Translations under genes and position numbers: made by a program
Notes under the pieces: model-generated
Seen by the model: the letters and a program-made list of their open reading frames with translations, nothing else
Told to the model about the DNA's origin: nothing
The model's database searches: none
Origin: Nocardia carnea NBRC 14403
Lineage (GTDB): Bacteria > Actinomycetota > Actinomycetes > Mycobacteriales > Mycobacteriaceae
Assembly: GCF_000308515.1 (NCBI RefSeq)
Contig: NZ_BAFV01000056.1
Coordinates: 1 to 64,000 of the forward strand
Direction: 5' to 3'
DNA length: 64,000 bases
Shown here: positions 46,417 to 55,245 of the stretch, in pieces
Layout of the letters: each line of letters starts with the position of its first letter
Numbering within the stretch: the stretch's first letter is position 1

Positions 46417-48231
46417 TCAGCCGGGGAGGATCGGCACCGCGTCCGCGCCGAGCCCGGGAACCTCACGCCAGTACGGGTCCCCGCCCTCCGGGGTACGGGT
46501 CAGTTCGAGAACCGCCCGCGAATCCGCCACATACTGCCGCTCGATGGAGGCGGTGACCTGCCGGACCGGCGGGGTCAGATTGCGGCCCCCGAGCGAGGAC
46601 ATACCGGAACCGTCGATTTTGACGGTGCGCACGGGATCCACCGTGCCGCTACCGGCGATGATGATCGTATCGTCGCTGTACCAGTCCAGAGCGGTGGCAG
46701 TGGTGGGGAGCTCGATGGCGACCCGCCGGGGTTCGGTAAGCGCATACGTGCCGTCCGGACGAACCACGACCATGGCCAGATACACATTGCCGTCGGCGAT
46801 CAGTGCCGCACTCACCCCGTTACGCGAAATCCGCAGTTCGGTGATCGGCCCCTGAACCGGGGGTCCGGAACCACCGGCGAACAACTCGGTGGTGTCTACG
46901 CCCTGCGGCAGCACCGTACCGGTTTCCCGGTTGGTGACGGCCCGGATCACCCGATTACCGTCGACAACCGCCCAGGCCGCGCTGCCGTCCGCAGTCCAGG
47001 ACGGGCGCGTGATGGTACCGCCCTCCTCCACCGGGAACGCATCACCGCCGTAACTTCCCATCATCAGGGTGCGCTGCGGCTCCGGCGGCTCCCGGCCCGC
47101 ATCGGCCACCGCCGCGACACGCTTACCGTCCGGCGACAGCCCCACCGACTGCAGATTCTGCACGGTGCCGAAATATCCAGGAGCGGGCCGCGGACCGCCC
47201 TCCGATTCGACCTCCACCAGTGTTCCGTCGCGCAGCGCGTGCAGGCCCACCTGCGTTTCCGGTCGCACGGAATCGACCACCGGGCCCAGGTCGGTGACCG
47301 ACCACCCGCCTTCGGCGAACCGCTCGTCCAAGGGGCGCCCGTCGGCCAGCAGAATGTAGGGACCGAGAACATCCGCGGCGGACAGGGTCAGCACCACCTG
47401 CGCGGCGAGGAGTTCACGGTCGCGCTGGGACAGTTCGTCGATACCGGCGAAATCGATCCGCACCCCACCGAGACCGACGCCGACACCCACAGGATCACCG
47501 TTGGCTTTGGTGATCGTTCCGCGCACAGATGCGGGCGGGCTCAGATAATTACGCACCACGGGGGCGATATACGGCTGGGGGCCGGCGATCAGCATATCGA
47601 CCAGCCGCCGGGTCAGATCGTCCGGTCGCACCGAAATCCAGCGCAGGTCCGGCGCCACATGACGGCCGTCGGCGGTGACGAAATACAGGGCGTGCCGCCG
47701 GTAGGACTGGGTGAAGGCCGAATACTCCATGATCACGCCGTCGGGCAGTTCGTCGATCCGCCATTCGCCGTCGACCCGGGCCATCTCGATCTTGTGCTCG
47801 ATGATCCCGTCGGCCACATGATAGGAACCGTCCTCGGCGAGTTCCCCCACCTTCCGGGCCCGCAGCACATACGTCGCCTCGTTCTCGGAACGGGATTCAC
47901 GCAGCGTATCCGCACGCTCGACGATGACATGCGATTCCTCGTCGTTCCACTGGGTGGACGCGGCCGGGGTCATGTACTGCCGGGCCGCGAGATGCCCGTC
48001 GGCAGGATCGGCCGTGGCCTGCAGGAAATCGCGCAACAGCAGATCCGGGTCGCGACCGTGCGCCGGCGGCGGCGGCCCCTCTGCCGTCGGCTCCTGATTG
48101 ATGGTTCCCAGCGCCTGCGGCTGTGAGGAGTCCGGCAGATTCGCGCAACCGGCAACGACCACCATCCCCGCCACGGCGACGACTGCGGTCAGCAGCCGGA
48201 ACCAGCGTGAGCGTCGGGGTCGCACGGTCAT
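46417..48231 (-). CDS. lpqB: Lipoprotein LpqB, partner of MtrAB
   Basis: A 604-residue exported lipoprotein. The signal peptide ends in the lipobox VVAGCAN. An N-terminal domain is followed by a GerMN domain (about residues 200-320, including LTLSAADVLGPYILLADGRP) and a C-terminal beta-propeller-like region (SVGLSPDGKRVAAVADAG, RPSWTADGSAAW). In mycobacteria LpqB binds the extracellular part of MtrB and tunes its kinase activity, affecting division and envelope resistance. The ATG at 48231 overlaps the mtrB stop by four bases (ATGA), so translation is coupled. Confidence 0.96.
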   Translation of the reverse strand: MTVRPRRSRWFRLLTAVVAVAGMVVVAGCANLPDSSQPQALGTINQEPTAEGPPPPAHGRDPDLLLRDFLQATADPADGHLAARQYMTPAASTQWNDEESHVIVERADTLRESRSENEATYVLRARKVGELAEDGSYHVADGIIEHKIEMARVDGEWRIDELPDGVIMEYSAFTQSYRRHALYFVTADGRHVAPDLRWISVRPDDLTRRLVDMLIAGPQPYIAPVVRNYLSPPASVRGTITKANGDPVGVGVGLGGVRIDFAGIDELSQRDRELLAAQVVLTLSAADVLGPYILLADGRPLDERFAEGGWSVTDLGPVVDSVRPETQVGLHALRDGTLVEVESEGGPRPAPGYFGTVQNLQSVGLSPDGKRVAAVADAGREPPEPQRTLMMGSYGGDAFPVEEGGTITRPSWTADGSAAWAVVDGNRVIRAVTNRETGTVLPQGVDTTELFAGGSGPPVQGPITELRISRNGVSAALIADGNVYLAMVVVRPDGTYALTEPRRVAIELPTTATALDWYSDDTIIIAGSGTVDPVRTVKIDGSGMSSLGGRNLTPPVRQVTASIERQYVADSRAVLELTRTPEGGDPYWREVPGLGADAVPILPG

Positions 48232-50633
48232 GATTTCTGGTCTCCGCTGTCGGTGAACACGGTCGGGGGCGCGGATTCGGCGGAATCTGTTGCGGGCGAA
48301 CCGGTTCCACGTGCGGGGCGTTCGGTCCCCGGTGTCCCGGGTCTGTCCCCACCCGGGGCGTTCACTCCGGGGCTGTTCACCCCGGATTCCGCCGCACCCG
48401 GACCGCCCACACCGGGCACCTCGGCACCCGCCCCGCCTGCCGGTCCGTCGCCACCAGGAGCTGCCACACCTGCACCGCCCTCGACGACTTCAGCCGCGCC
48501 GCGGGCCTCGGCACCCGGACCGTTCGAGGCAGCGCCGGTTTCAGCCGAACCAGGGCCGCTGCCCTCGGCAGGCCTATCCGCACCGGAGGCCTCGGTACCC
48601 GCCTTATCCGCAGCGGGGCTGCCGCCGCTGGCCCCGGCAGTACCTGGGCCACCCCTACTGACTTCGGCCACACCGGGGGCTACTGCGCCGGGGCCGTTCG
48701 AATCGGCGTCGCCGGCTTCGGCCGCGCCGGGGCCGTCGACTTCACCTGGTCTCTGCGCATCGGATCCGGTGGTACCGGAAGCTTCGGTGTCCGGACCGTC
48801 CGCGGCGGGACTGCCGCCGCTCGGTCCGGCGGCATCCGTAGTAGAAGCGCCCTCGGCGGCGGCCCGGCCGGCTTCCGTCGCACCCGCGGGCCGGGGAGCC
48901 CACGGCTCGGTCTCGGTGACGGGCGGGCCCAGTTCCACTCGCTCGGACCCGTTCTGATCGCCTTCGGCCTGCGGGCGGCGCGGCGCCTTACGCATACCCG
49001 GTTCCAGGGGCAGCGGGCTCTTACCCATTTTCTGACCGCGCACCAGCGGCAGTGTCAGCCGGAAACTGGCGCCGATATTGGGACGTCCCCAGGCCTCCAG
49101 TTTTCCGTCGTGCAGATTGGCGTCTTCCACGCTGATCGACAATCCGAGACCGGTCCCACCGGAGCGGCGCATACGTGAGGGATCGGAACGCCAGAACCTG
49201 CTGAAGACCAGCTTCTCCTCCCCCGGCCGCAACCCGACACCCTGATCCCGGACCACTACCGCCAGCGCATTGGCCTCGGTATCCCCGCGCATCCGGATCA
49301 GCACCGGTTTGCCCTCGCTGTGGTCGATGGCATTGGCCAGCAGATTGCGCAGCACCCGCTCCACCCGGCGCGGGTCGACCTCGGCGACCACGGGTTCCTC
49401 GGGGAGGTCGATCACCACCTCGATCCCGGCGTCGCGGGCCAGATGGCGCACCGTGGAGATCGCGGCCCGCACGCACATCCGCACATCGAGCGATTCCACC
49501 TGGAGTTCGGCGACACCGGCATCGTGGCGCGAGATCTCGAGTAGATCGTTGAGCAGTCCTTCGAACCGGTCCAGTTCGGTCACCAGCAGTTCGGCGCTGC
49601 GCGCCAGCGCGGGATCCAGATCGTCGCTGCTGCCGTGGATGAGATCGGCGGCCATACGCACCGTGGTCAGCGGTGTCCGTAGTTCATGGCTCACATCGGA
49701 GGTGAAGCGGCGCTGCAGATTGCCGAATTCCTCGAGCTGGTTGATCTGGTTGGACAGGCTTTCGGCCATTTCGTTGAAGGCCTTGGCGAGCCGGGCGATA
49801 TCGTCGTCGCCGCGTACCAGCATGCGTTCCTTGAGCCTGCCGTCGGCGAACCGTCCGGCAATCCGCGCGGCGGACCGGATGGGCAGCACGACCTGGCGGG
49901 TCACCAGGGCGGTGATCGCGGCCAGCAGGATGAGCAGCACCGCGCCGCCGACCATCATGGTTCCGCGCATCAGCGCCAGGCTGCGTTCCTCGTTGGCCAG
50001 CGGGAAGATCAGGTAGATCTCCAGCGTGGGCACTTCGGCGCTGGGACTGCCGAGGATCAGGGCCCGACCGCGGTAGCCGTCCGGATCGGAGACATTGGCG
50101 AACTGGTAGCTGACCTGATTGCGCTGTACGAATCGGCGCAGCGAATCGGGCACTTCCTTGATCGGCCCGGCTGCGATCACCTGCTGCGGTGTACCGCCGA
50201 TCACGCTCAGTGCCGAATCGAAACTGCCCGCGGCACCGCCGGACCGGCTCGATTCGCGGCGACTGGACAGCGACTCCCGGGCATCGGTCAGCCGCTGCTC
50301 CTGAGTGGTGACATCGTGCACCCCGGCGAGCTGGCCCTCCACCGTATTGCGGACCCGGTCCATCTCCTCGACCCCGGCGTTGATCTTGGCGTCGAGCAGC
50401 CGGTCGGTGATCTGACTGGTCAGCACCACACCGAGAACGGTGATGACGATCAACGACAGCGTCAGCGTCGAAACGATGACCCGCAGTTGCAGCGAACGCC
50501 GCCAGAGCAGCCCCAGGGATCTACCCGCGTGCTGAAACCATTCGTTCACCGGAGCCAGTGCCTGCCGCAGCTGGTCCCGACGCCCACTCCCGCCCGAATC
50601 GCGATCTGTGCGGGACCCTTCGTGGTCGCGCAA
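48228..50633 (-). CDS. mtrB: Sensor histidine kinase MtrB with an extended repetitive C-terminal tail
   Basis: An 801-residue kinase that phosphorylates MtrA. Two membrane helices (about 50-72 and 226-246) flank an extracellular sensor; then come HAMP, HisKA with DVSHELRTPL (His316), and HATPase with NAIDHSE, DQGVGL and GGTGLGLSI. The kinase proper ends near residue 535; the last ~225 residues are Gly/Ala/Pro/Glu-rich with an internal duplication (residues 606-659 and 670-717). Mycobacterial MtrB has 567 residues, so this tail is extra. The start is a TTG at 50633 with a G-rich stretch upstream. It overlaps lpqB and lies 36 bases after mtrA. Confidence 0.95.
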   Translation of the reverse strand: MRDHEGSRTDRDSGGSGRRDQLRQALAPVNEWFQHAGRSLGLLWRRSLQLRVIVSTLTLSLIVITVLGVVLTSQITDRLLDAKINAGVEEMDRVRNTVEGQLAGVHDVTTQEQRLTDARESLSSRRESSRSGGAAGSFDSALSVIGGTPQQVIAAGPIKEVPDSLRRFVQRNQVSYQFANVSDPDGYRGRALILGSPSAEVPTLEIYLIFPLANEERSLALMRGTMMVGGAVLLILLAAITALVTRQVVLPIRSAARIAGRFADGRLKERMLVRGDDDIARLAKAFNEMAESLSNQINQLEEFGNLQRRFTSDVSHELRTPLTTVRMAADLIHGSSDDLDPALARSAELLVTELDRFEGLLNDLLEISRHDAGVAELQVESLDVRMCVRAAISTVRHLARDAGIEVVIDLPEEPVVAEVDPRRVERVLRNLLANAIDHSEGKPVLIRMRGDTEANALAVVVRDQGVGLRPGEEKLVFSRFWRSDPSRMRRSGGTGLGLSISVEDANLHDGKLEAWGRPNIGASFRLTLPLVRGQKMGKSPLPLEPGMRKAPRRPQAEGDQNGSERVELGPPVTETEPWAPRPAGATEAGRAAAEGASTTDAAGPSGGSPAADGPDTEASGTTGSDAQRPGEVDGPGAAEAGDADSNGPGAVAPGVAEVSRGGPGTAGASGGSPAADKAGTEASGADRPAEGSGPGSAETGAASNGPGAEARGAAEVVEGGAGVAAPGGDGPAGGAGAEVPGVGGPGAAESGVNSPGVNAPGGDRPGTPGTERPARGTGSPATDSAESAPPTVFTDSGDQKS

Positions 50634-50669
50634 GTTACCGCCCCTGGGCCCGGAGCCGACGGCAACCGA

Positions 50670-51347
50670 TCACGGCGGACCGGCCTTGTATCCCACACCA
50701 CGAACGGTCAGCACGATCTCCGGATTCTCCGGATCCTTCTCGACCTTGGCGCGTAGTCGCTGTACGTGGACGTTTACCAGGCGGGTATCGGCGGCGTGCC
50801 GGTAACCCCATACCTGTTCCAGCAGGACCTCACGGGTGAAGACCTGCCGCGGTTTGCGCGCGAGCGCCACCAGCAGATCGAATTCCAGCGGGGTCAGCGA
50901 GATCTGCGCGCCCTCGCGGGTGACCTTGTGCGCCGGCACATCGATCACGATATCGGCGATATTGAGCAGCTCGGCCGGCTCTTCCTCGGTACGGCGCAAC
51001 CGCGCGCGCACCCGCGCCACCAGTTCCTTCGGCTTGAAGGGTTTGACGATGTAGTCGTCGGCGCCGGACTCCAGCCCGAGCACCACATCGACGGTATCGG
51101 TCTTGGCGGTGAGCATCACGATCGGCACACCCGAGTCCGCGCGCAGCACCCGGCAGACGTCGATACCGTTCATCCCCGGCAGCATCAGGTCCAGCAGGAC
51201 CAGGTCGGGCCGGATCTCCCGGACCGCCGACAGCGCCTGGGTGCCGTCGCCGACCACGTGCGGGTCGAACCCCTCGCCCCGCAGGACGATGGTGAGCATC
51301 TCCGCGAGGGCCATATCGTCGTCGACGACCAGAATCTTCGGCTTCAT
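50670..51347 (-). CDS. mtrA: Response regulator MtrA
   Basis: A 225-residue OmpR-type regulator controlling cell-wall remodelling and replication genes. The receiver domain has the acidic pocket VVDDD, phospho-acceptor Asp53 in LLDLMLPG and the conserved Lys in IVKPFKPKEL; the winged-helix domain has LTPLEFDLLVALARKP and the recognition region RLVNVHVQRLRAKVE. ATG 51347 (MKPKILVVDDD) has no Shine-Dalgarno; CATAGT just upstream suggests a leaderless or near-leaderless message. The start codon is embedded in the palindrome CATAGTTACTATG (51345-51357). Confidence 0.97.
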   Translation of the reverse strand: MKPKILVVDDDMALAEMLTIVLRGEGFDPHVVGDGTQALSAVREIRPDLVLLDLMLPGMNGIDVCRVLRADSGVPIVMLTAKTDTVDVVLGLESGADDYIVKPFKPKELVARVRARLRRTEEEPAELLNIADIVIDVPAHKVTREGAQISLTPLEFDLLVALARKPRQVFTREVLLEQVWGYRHAADTRLVNVHVQRLRAKVEKDPENPEIVLTVRGVGYKAGPP

Positions 51348-51425
51348 AGTTACTATGTTGTCATCTCCCGGGCTCGTAACGGGTCGCCACGCCATACATG
51401 GCGCGTTCCCGCCGGATATCCAACA

Positions 51426-52097
51426 CTAATTCGCTACCAATGCGGCGAGCCGCGCGACCAATACATTCATTTCGCCGGAGCGCGGGCCGGGACCTTGTTC
51501 GCCGGGCCGGAAAACCCACCAGGTTCCGTACCAATCGCGCCGAGCGAGATCACGGTACACCGCGGCGGTGCGTTCCTGTAATCCACCGTCGCGTTCGTAG
51601 GCGTCCAGCTCGCGCGCCGCGTCGAGTTCACCGCGCCGGCGGGCGCGTTCGGCCGCGACCGCGACCGGTACGTCCAGCAGCAGCTGCACCTGCGGTACCG
51701 GCAGCGCGAACCGGCCGAATTCCAATTCCCCCACCCACTGCACGATTTCCCCGTCGGCGGATTGGCCGAGCCGGGCGGCGTTGTAGGCGGCGTTGGAGGC
51801 CACGTAGCGGTCCAGCACGACCAAATCGTTGTCGGCCAGCAGTTTCGCCAGTTCGTCGGCGGCTCCGGCGCGGTCCAGCGCGAACAGGGTGGCCATGGCG
51901 TTCACCGAACCGGCGAGATCCCCGTGCGCGCCGCGCAATGCTTCGGCGGCGAGATCGGCGTGCACGGAACGGCCGTAGCGCGGGAACGCCAGGGTCTGCA
52001 CGCGCAGCCCGCGCTGTTCGAGCGCCGCCACCAGATCGGTGATCAGCGTCCGTTTACCCGCACCGTCGAGCCCCTCCACCGAGACCAGCACACCCAT
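51426..52097 (-). CDS. tmk: Thymidylate kinase
   Basis: Converts dTMP to dTDP; cytosolic, 223 residues. The P-loop is EGLDGAGKRTL, the DRY-like motif is LDRYVASNAAYNA and the LID region is ERARRRGEL. ATG 52097 (MGVLVSVEGLDG) is the start; the reading to 52223 adds 42 residues that would overlap the sahH end. It stands between sahH and mtrA, as in mycobacteria. Confidence 0.95.
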   Translation of the reverse strand: MGVLVSVEGLDGAGKRTLITDLVAALEQRGLRVQTLAFPRYGRSVHADLAAEALRGAHGDLAGSVNAMATLFALDRAGAADELAKLLADNDLVVLDRYVASNAAYNAARLGQSADGEIVQWVGELEFGRFALPVPQVQLLLDVPVAVAAERARRRGELDAARELDAYERDGGLQERTAAVYRDLARRDWYGTWWVFRPGEQGPGPRSGEMNVLVARLAALVAN

Positions 52098-52120
52098 GGT
52101 GAGCAGCCTACTCGGACGGC

Positions 52121-52150
52121 TGTGCCCGCCTGCCGAGGCAGGCGGGCACA
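52121..52150 (-). terminator. Palindromic terminator after sahH
   Basis: A perfect 30-base palindrome, with 14-base arms and a GA centre, lies 26 bases after the sahH stop and 23 bases before the tmk start. No U-run follows. Confidence 0.8.
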
Positions 52151-52176
52151 GACGGAGACCGGGAAAGGATGCCGGA

Positions 52177-53658
52177 TCAGTAGCGGTAGTGCTCCGGCTT
52201 GTACGGGCCTTCGACATCGACATTGATGTATTCGGCCTGGTCCTTGCTGAGCTTGGTCAGCGTGCCGCCCAATGCTTCGACGTGGATGCGGGCGACCTTC
52301 TCGTCGAGCACCTTCGGCAGGCGGTAGACCTCGTTGTCGTACTCCTCCGGTTTGGTCCACAGTTCGATCTGCGCGATCACCTGGTTGGAGAAGCTGTTGC
52401 TCATCACGAACGACGGGTGGCCGGTGGCATTGCCCAGGTTGAGCAGCCGGCCCTCGGACAGCACGATGATGGACTTACCGGAATCACCGAACGTCCAGAG
52501 GTCGACCTGAGGTTTGATATTCAACTTGGTGGCACCGGACCGCTCCAGACCCGCCATATCGATTTCGTTGTCGAAATGGCCGATATTTCCGAGAATGGCC
52601 TGGTCCTTCATCGCCCGCATATGGTCGAGGGTGATGATGTCCTTGTTACCGGTCGAGGTGATGACGATATCGGCGTCGCCGATGGCCTGTTCCACGGTCA
52701 CCACGTCGAAGCCGTCCATCAGCCCCTGCAGGGCGTTGATCGGGTCGATCTCGGTGACCTGGACCCGGGCGCCCTGGCCGGCCAGCGATTCCGCGCATCC
52801 CTTGCCGACGTCGCCGTAGCCGCAGATCAGCACCTTCTTGCCGCCGATGAGGACATCGGTGCCGCGGTTGATGCCGTCGATCAGCGAATGCCGGGTGCCG
52901 TACTTGTTGTCGAACTTGGACTTGGTGACCGAATCGTTGACGTTGATCGCCGGGAAGGTCAGTTCACCGGCAGCGGCGAACTGGTACAGGCGCAGCACAC
53001 CGGTGGTGGTTTCCTCGGTGACACCCTTGACGCTCTCGGCAATGGCGGACCATTTGCCCTTATCGGTCTCGAACCGCTCGCGCAGCAGGTTCAGGAAGAC
53101 CGTGTACTCCGCGGAATGCTCCTCATCGGCCGGCGGCACCACACCCGCCTTCTCGAACTGCGCCCCGCGCAGCACCAGCATGGTGGCGTCGCCGCCGTCG
53201 TCGAGGATCATATTGGCCGGTTCGCCCGGCCAGGTGAGCATCTGTTCGGCCGCCCACCAGTACTCGTCCAGGGTTTCGCCCTTCCAAGCGAATACCGGGG
53301 TGCCCTGCGGCTCTTCGACGCTGCCGTGCGGGCCGACCACCACGGCCGCCGCGGCGTGATCCTGGGTGGAGAAGATATTGCAGGAGGCCCACCGGACCTC
53401 GGCGCCCAGTGCGGTGAGGGTTTCGATCAGCACGGCGGTCTGCACGGTCATATGCAACGAGCCGGAGATACGGGCGCCTTTCAGCGGCGCGACATCGGCG
53501 TATTCGCGGCGCAGGGCCATCAGCCCGGGCATCTCGTGTTCGGCCAGCCGGATCTCCTTGCGGCCGAATTCGGCCAGCGACAGATCCGCGACCTTGTATT
53601 CGACGCCGTTGCGGCTATCGGTACTCAGCGATGTGCGAGGCAATTCGGAGGTCGTCAT
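52177..53658 (-). CDS. sahH: Adenosylhomocysteinase
   Basis: Reversibly splits S-adenosylhomocysteine to adenosine and homocysteine, keeping methyltransferases active; cytosolic homotetramer, 493 residues. The NAD site is CGYGDVGKGCAESL; substrate residues are seen in CNIFSTQDHAAAA and KSKFDNKYGTRHSL, and the C-terminus ends PYKPEHYRY as expected. The ~40-residue insertion typical of actinobacterial and plant forms (after SVEEPQGTPVFAWKG) is present. The ATG at 53658 is preceded by GAGAGAAGG at a long spacing. A strongly structured 5' leader lies just upstream. Confidence 0.96.
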   Translation of the reverse strand: MTTSELPRTSLSTDSRNGVEYKVADLSLAEFGRKEIRLAEHEMPGLMALRREYADVAPLKGARISGSLHMTVQTAVLIETLTALGAEVRWASCNIFSTQDHAAAAVVVGPHGSVEEPQGTPVFAWKGETLDEYWWAAEQMLTWPGEPANMILDDGGDATMLVLRGAQFEKAGVVPPADEEHSAEYTVFLNLLRERFETDKGKWSAIAESVKGVTEETTTGVLRLYQFAAAGELTFPAINVNDSVTKSKFDNKYGTRHSLIDGINRGTDVLIGGKKVLICGYGDVGKGCAESLAGQGARVQVTEIDPINALQGLMDGFDVVTVEQAIGDADIVITSTGNKDIITLDHMRAMKDQAILGNIGHFDNEIDMAGLERSGATKLNIKPQVDLWTFGDSGKSIIVLSEGRLLNLGNATGHPSFVMSNSFSNQVIAQIELWTKPEEYDNEVYRLPKVLDEKVARIHVEALGGTLTKLSKDQAEYINVDVEGPYKPEHYRY

Positions 53659-53686
53659 CAGCGTGGATCAGCCTTCTCTCGGTTAC

Positions 53687-53747
53687 GGCATGAGCGAATC
53701 GGGCCCGGAAGCGGCAGCGGAACGTCACCCCGCAGGGCCCTCGCTCA
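53687..53747 (-). ncRNA. Structured 5' leader of sahH (candidate regulatory RNA)
   Basis: Three nested pairings are visible on the minus strand: TGAGCGA (53741-53747) with TCGCTCA (53691-53697), GGGCCC (53735-53740) with GGGCCC (53701-53706), and GCGG (53730-53733) with CCGC (53711-53714). The hairpin ends about 29 bases before the ATG. It does not match the SAH or SAM-IV riboswitch cores I know. Confidence 0.45.
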
Positions 53748-53860
53748 GGCCCGACAAACACGGTCTCGAACGCAAGGCTAGCCGGTTCGGCGCGCCCGCG
53801 GTCCGGGTGGATCTGTTGGTGCCGGTACCGGGCGTCGCGGCGCGCGCCGCCCCTGCGAGA

Positions 53861-55030
53861 TCAGCCGGTGACCACGCCGGGGCCGGGCGTTACGGCGGCC
53901 GCGGCCTGCCGTTTGCGGGGCGCGAGATTGATTCGGGTGAGGTCGCCGTCGTAGTGCGCGAGCACCCGTTTGTCCATGACCCGGCGCCACAGCGGCGGGA
54001 TCATCGCGAGAACCACCATGGCCGCGTACCCGGCGGGTAGCTGCGGGGCCTCGTCGGAACTACGCAGTGTCTGGTAGCGCCGGCCGGGGTTTGCGTGGTG
54101 GTCGCTGTGCCGCTGGAGATGGAACAGGAAGATATTGGTGACGAGCCGATCGCTGTTCCAGCTGTCACGCGCCGTGCAGCGCCGGTACCGCCCGTTGGGG
54201 CGGCGCTCCCGGAGCAACCCGTAGTGCTCGATGTAGTTGACGGTTTCCAGCAGGCCGGCGCCCAGCACCGCCTGCAGCAGCAGGTAGGGCAGGATCTGCC
54301 AGCCGAAAACCAGCATCAGACCCCCGAAGAGCACCACCGTCATGGCCCAGGCCTGGAGGATGTGGTTACGCGGGCTCCACCAGCCGGACCCCGTTCGGCG
54401 CAACCGGTCGCGTTCGAGTCGCAGCGCGGAGCGGAAGCCCCCGGCCACACTGCGCGGCAGGAATTTCCACAGACTCTCGCCGAATCGGGCGCTGGCGGGA
54501 TCTTCGGGGGTCGCGACCCGGGCGTGGTGGCCGCGGTTGTGTTCGACGAAGAAATGGCCGTACCCGGATTGCGCCAGGGCGATCTTGGCCAGCCACCGTT
54601 CGAGGCGTTCGACCCGGTGGCCGAGTTCGTGGGCGGCGTTGATGCCGATTCCGGAGACGAGGCCGAGGGTGACGGCGAGGCCGATCTTGTCGACGATATC
54701 GAGTTCGCTACCGGACCACAGGTACCCGGCCAGGGCGAGACCGACCAGCTGAATGGGCAGGAAGAGGTAGGTGCACCAACGGTAGTAGCGGTCGTTGGAG
54801 AGGGTTTCGTAGTCTTCGTCGCGCGGATTGGAGCCGTCGTCGCCGACCAGCAGGTCGAGTAACGGGATGAGCATCAGGACCATGATCGGCCCGGTCCACC
54901 AGAACACCTCGAGGCCGGTGTGCAGCACCAACTGGGAGGGCAACAGCGCGGTGGCCGGAGCGATCAGACCGAGGATCCACAGATGGCGTTTGGGATCGGC
55001 CGATCCGGCCGACTTGCCAACCAATTGCAC
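53861..55030 (-). CDS. alkB: Alkane 1-monooxygenase AlkB
   Basis: A 389-residue integral-membrane di-iron enzyme that hydroxylates the terminal carbon of n-alkanes. The histidine boxes are HELGH, HNRGHHARVATPEDPAS, LQRHSDHHANPGRRYQ and the NYIEHYGL HYG motif. Several membrane helices precede the boxes. GTG 55030 (VQLVGKSAGSADPK) has GGGG nearby and fits the usual N-terminal length; ATG 55096 and the reading to 55249 are alternatives. No rubredoxin is encoded next to it or fused to its C-terminus, unlike the usual alkB-rubA-rubB arrangement, so electron transfer must come from elsewhere. Confidence 0.92.
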   Translation of the reverse strand: MQLVGKSAGSADPKRHLWILGLIAPATALLPSQLVLHTGLEVFWWTGPIMVLMLIPLLDLLVGDDGSNPRDEDYETLSNDRYYRWCTYLFLPIQLVGLALAGYLWSGSELDIVDKIGLAVTLGLVSGIGINAAHELGHRVERLERWLAKIALAQSGYGHFFVEHNRGHHARVATPEDPASARFGESLWKFLPRSVAGGFRSALRLERDRLRRTGSGWWSPRNHILQAWAMTVVLFGGLMLVFGWQILPYLLLQAVLGAGLLETVNYIEHYGLLRERRPNGRYRRCTARDSWNSDRLVTNIFLFHLQRHSDHHANPGRRYQTLRSSDEAPQLPAGYAAMVVLAMIPPLWRRVMDKRVLAHYDGDLTRINLAPRKRQAAAAVTPGPGVVTG

Positions 55031-55245
55031 GTTTGCCCCGCTATTGAAAAACCGAACTTGCAGCGGCCTACATATTCGCAGACTCCGTGTCTCCATTGCG
55101 TCGTTGTTCGACCCAAACGTGGTGACCGTTACACGCCGGAACCGTACCCTGCTGCCGTGGCCGCGGGCCGTCCGGCCACGAACTCGACCGGAAACCGATG
55201 AAACCGCAGGTCGCGGTGCCTTCTCCGGAGAACTCGCGCCCCGGC

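Noticed and set aside
53659..53775. SAM-IV or SAH riboswitch before sahH
   Set aside because: A hairpin is present, but the conserved cores of these classes are not visible; it is reported only as a candidate structured leader.
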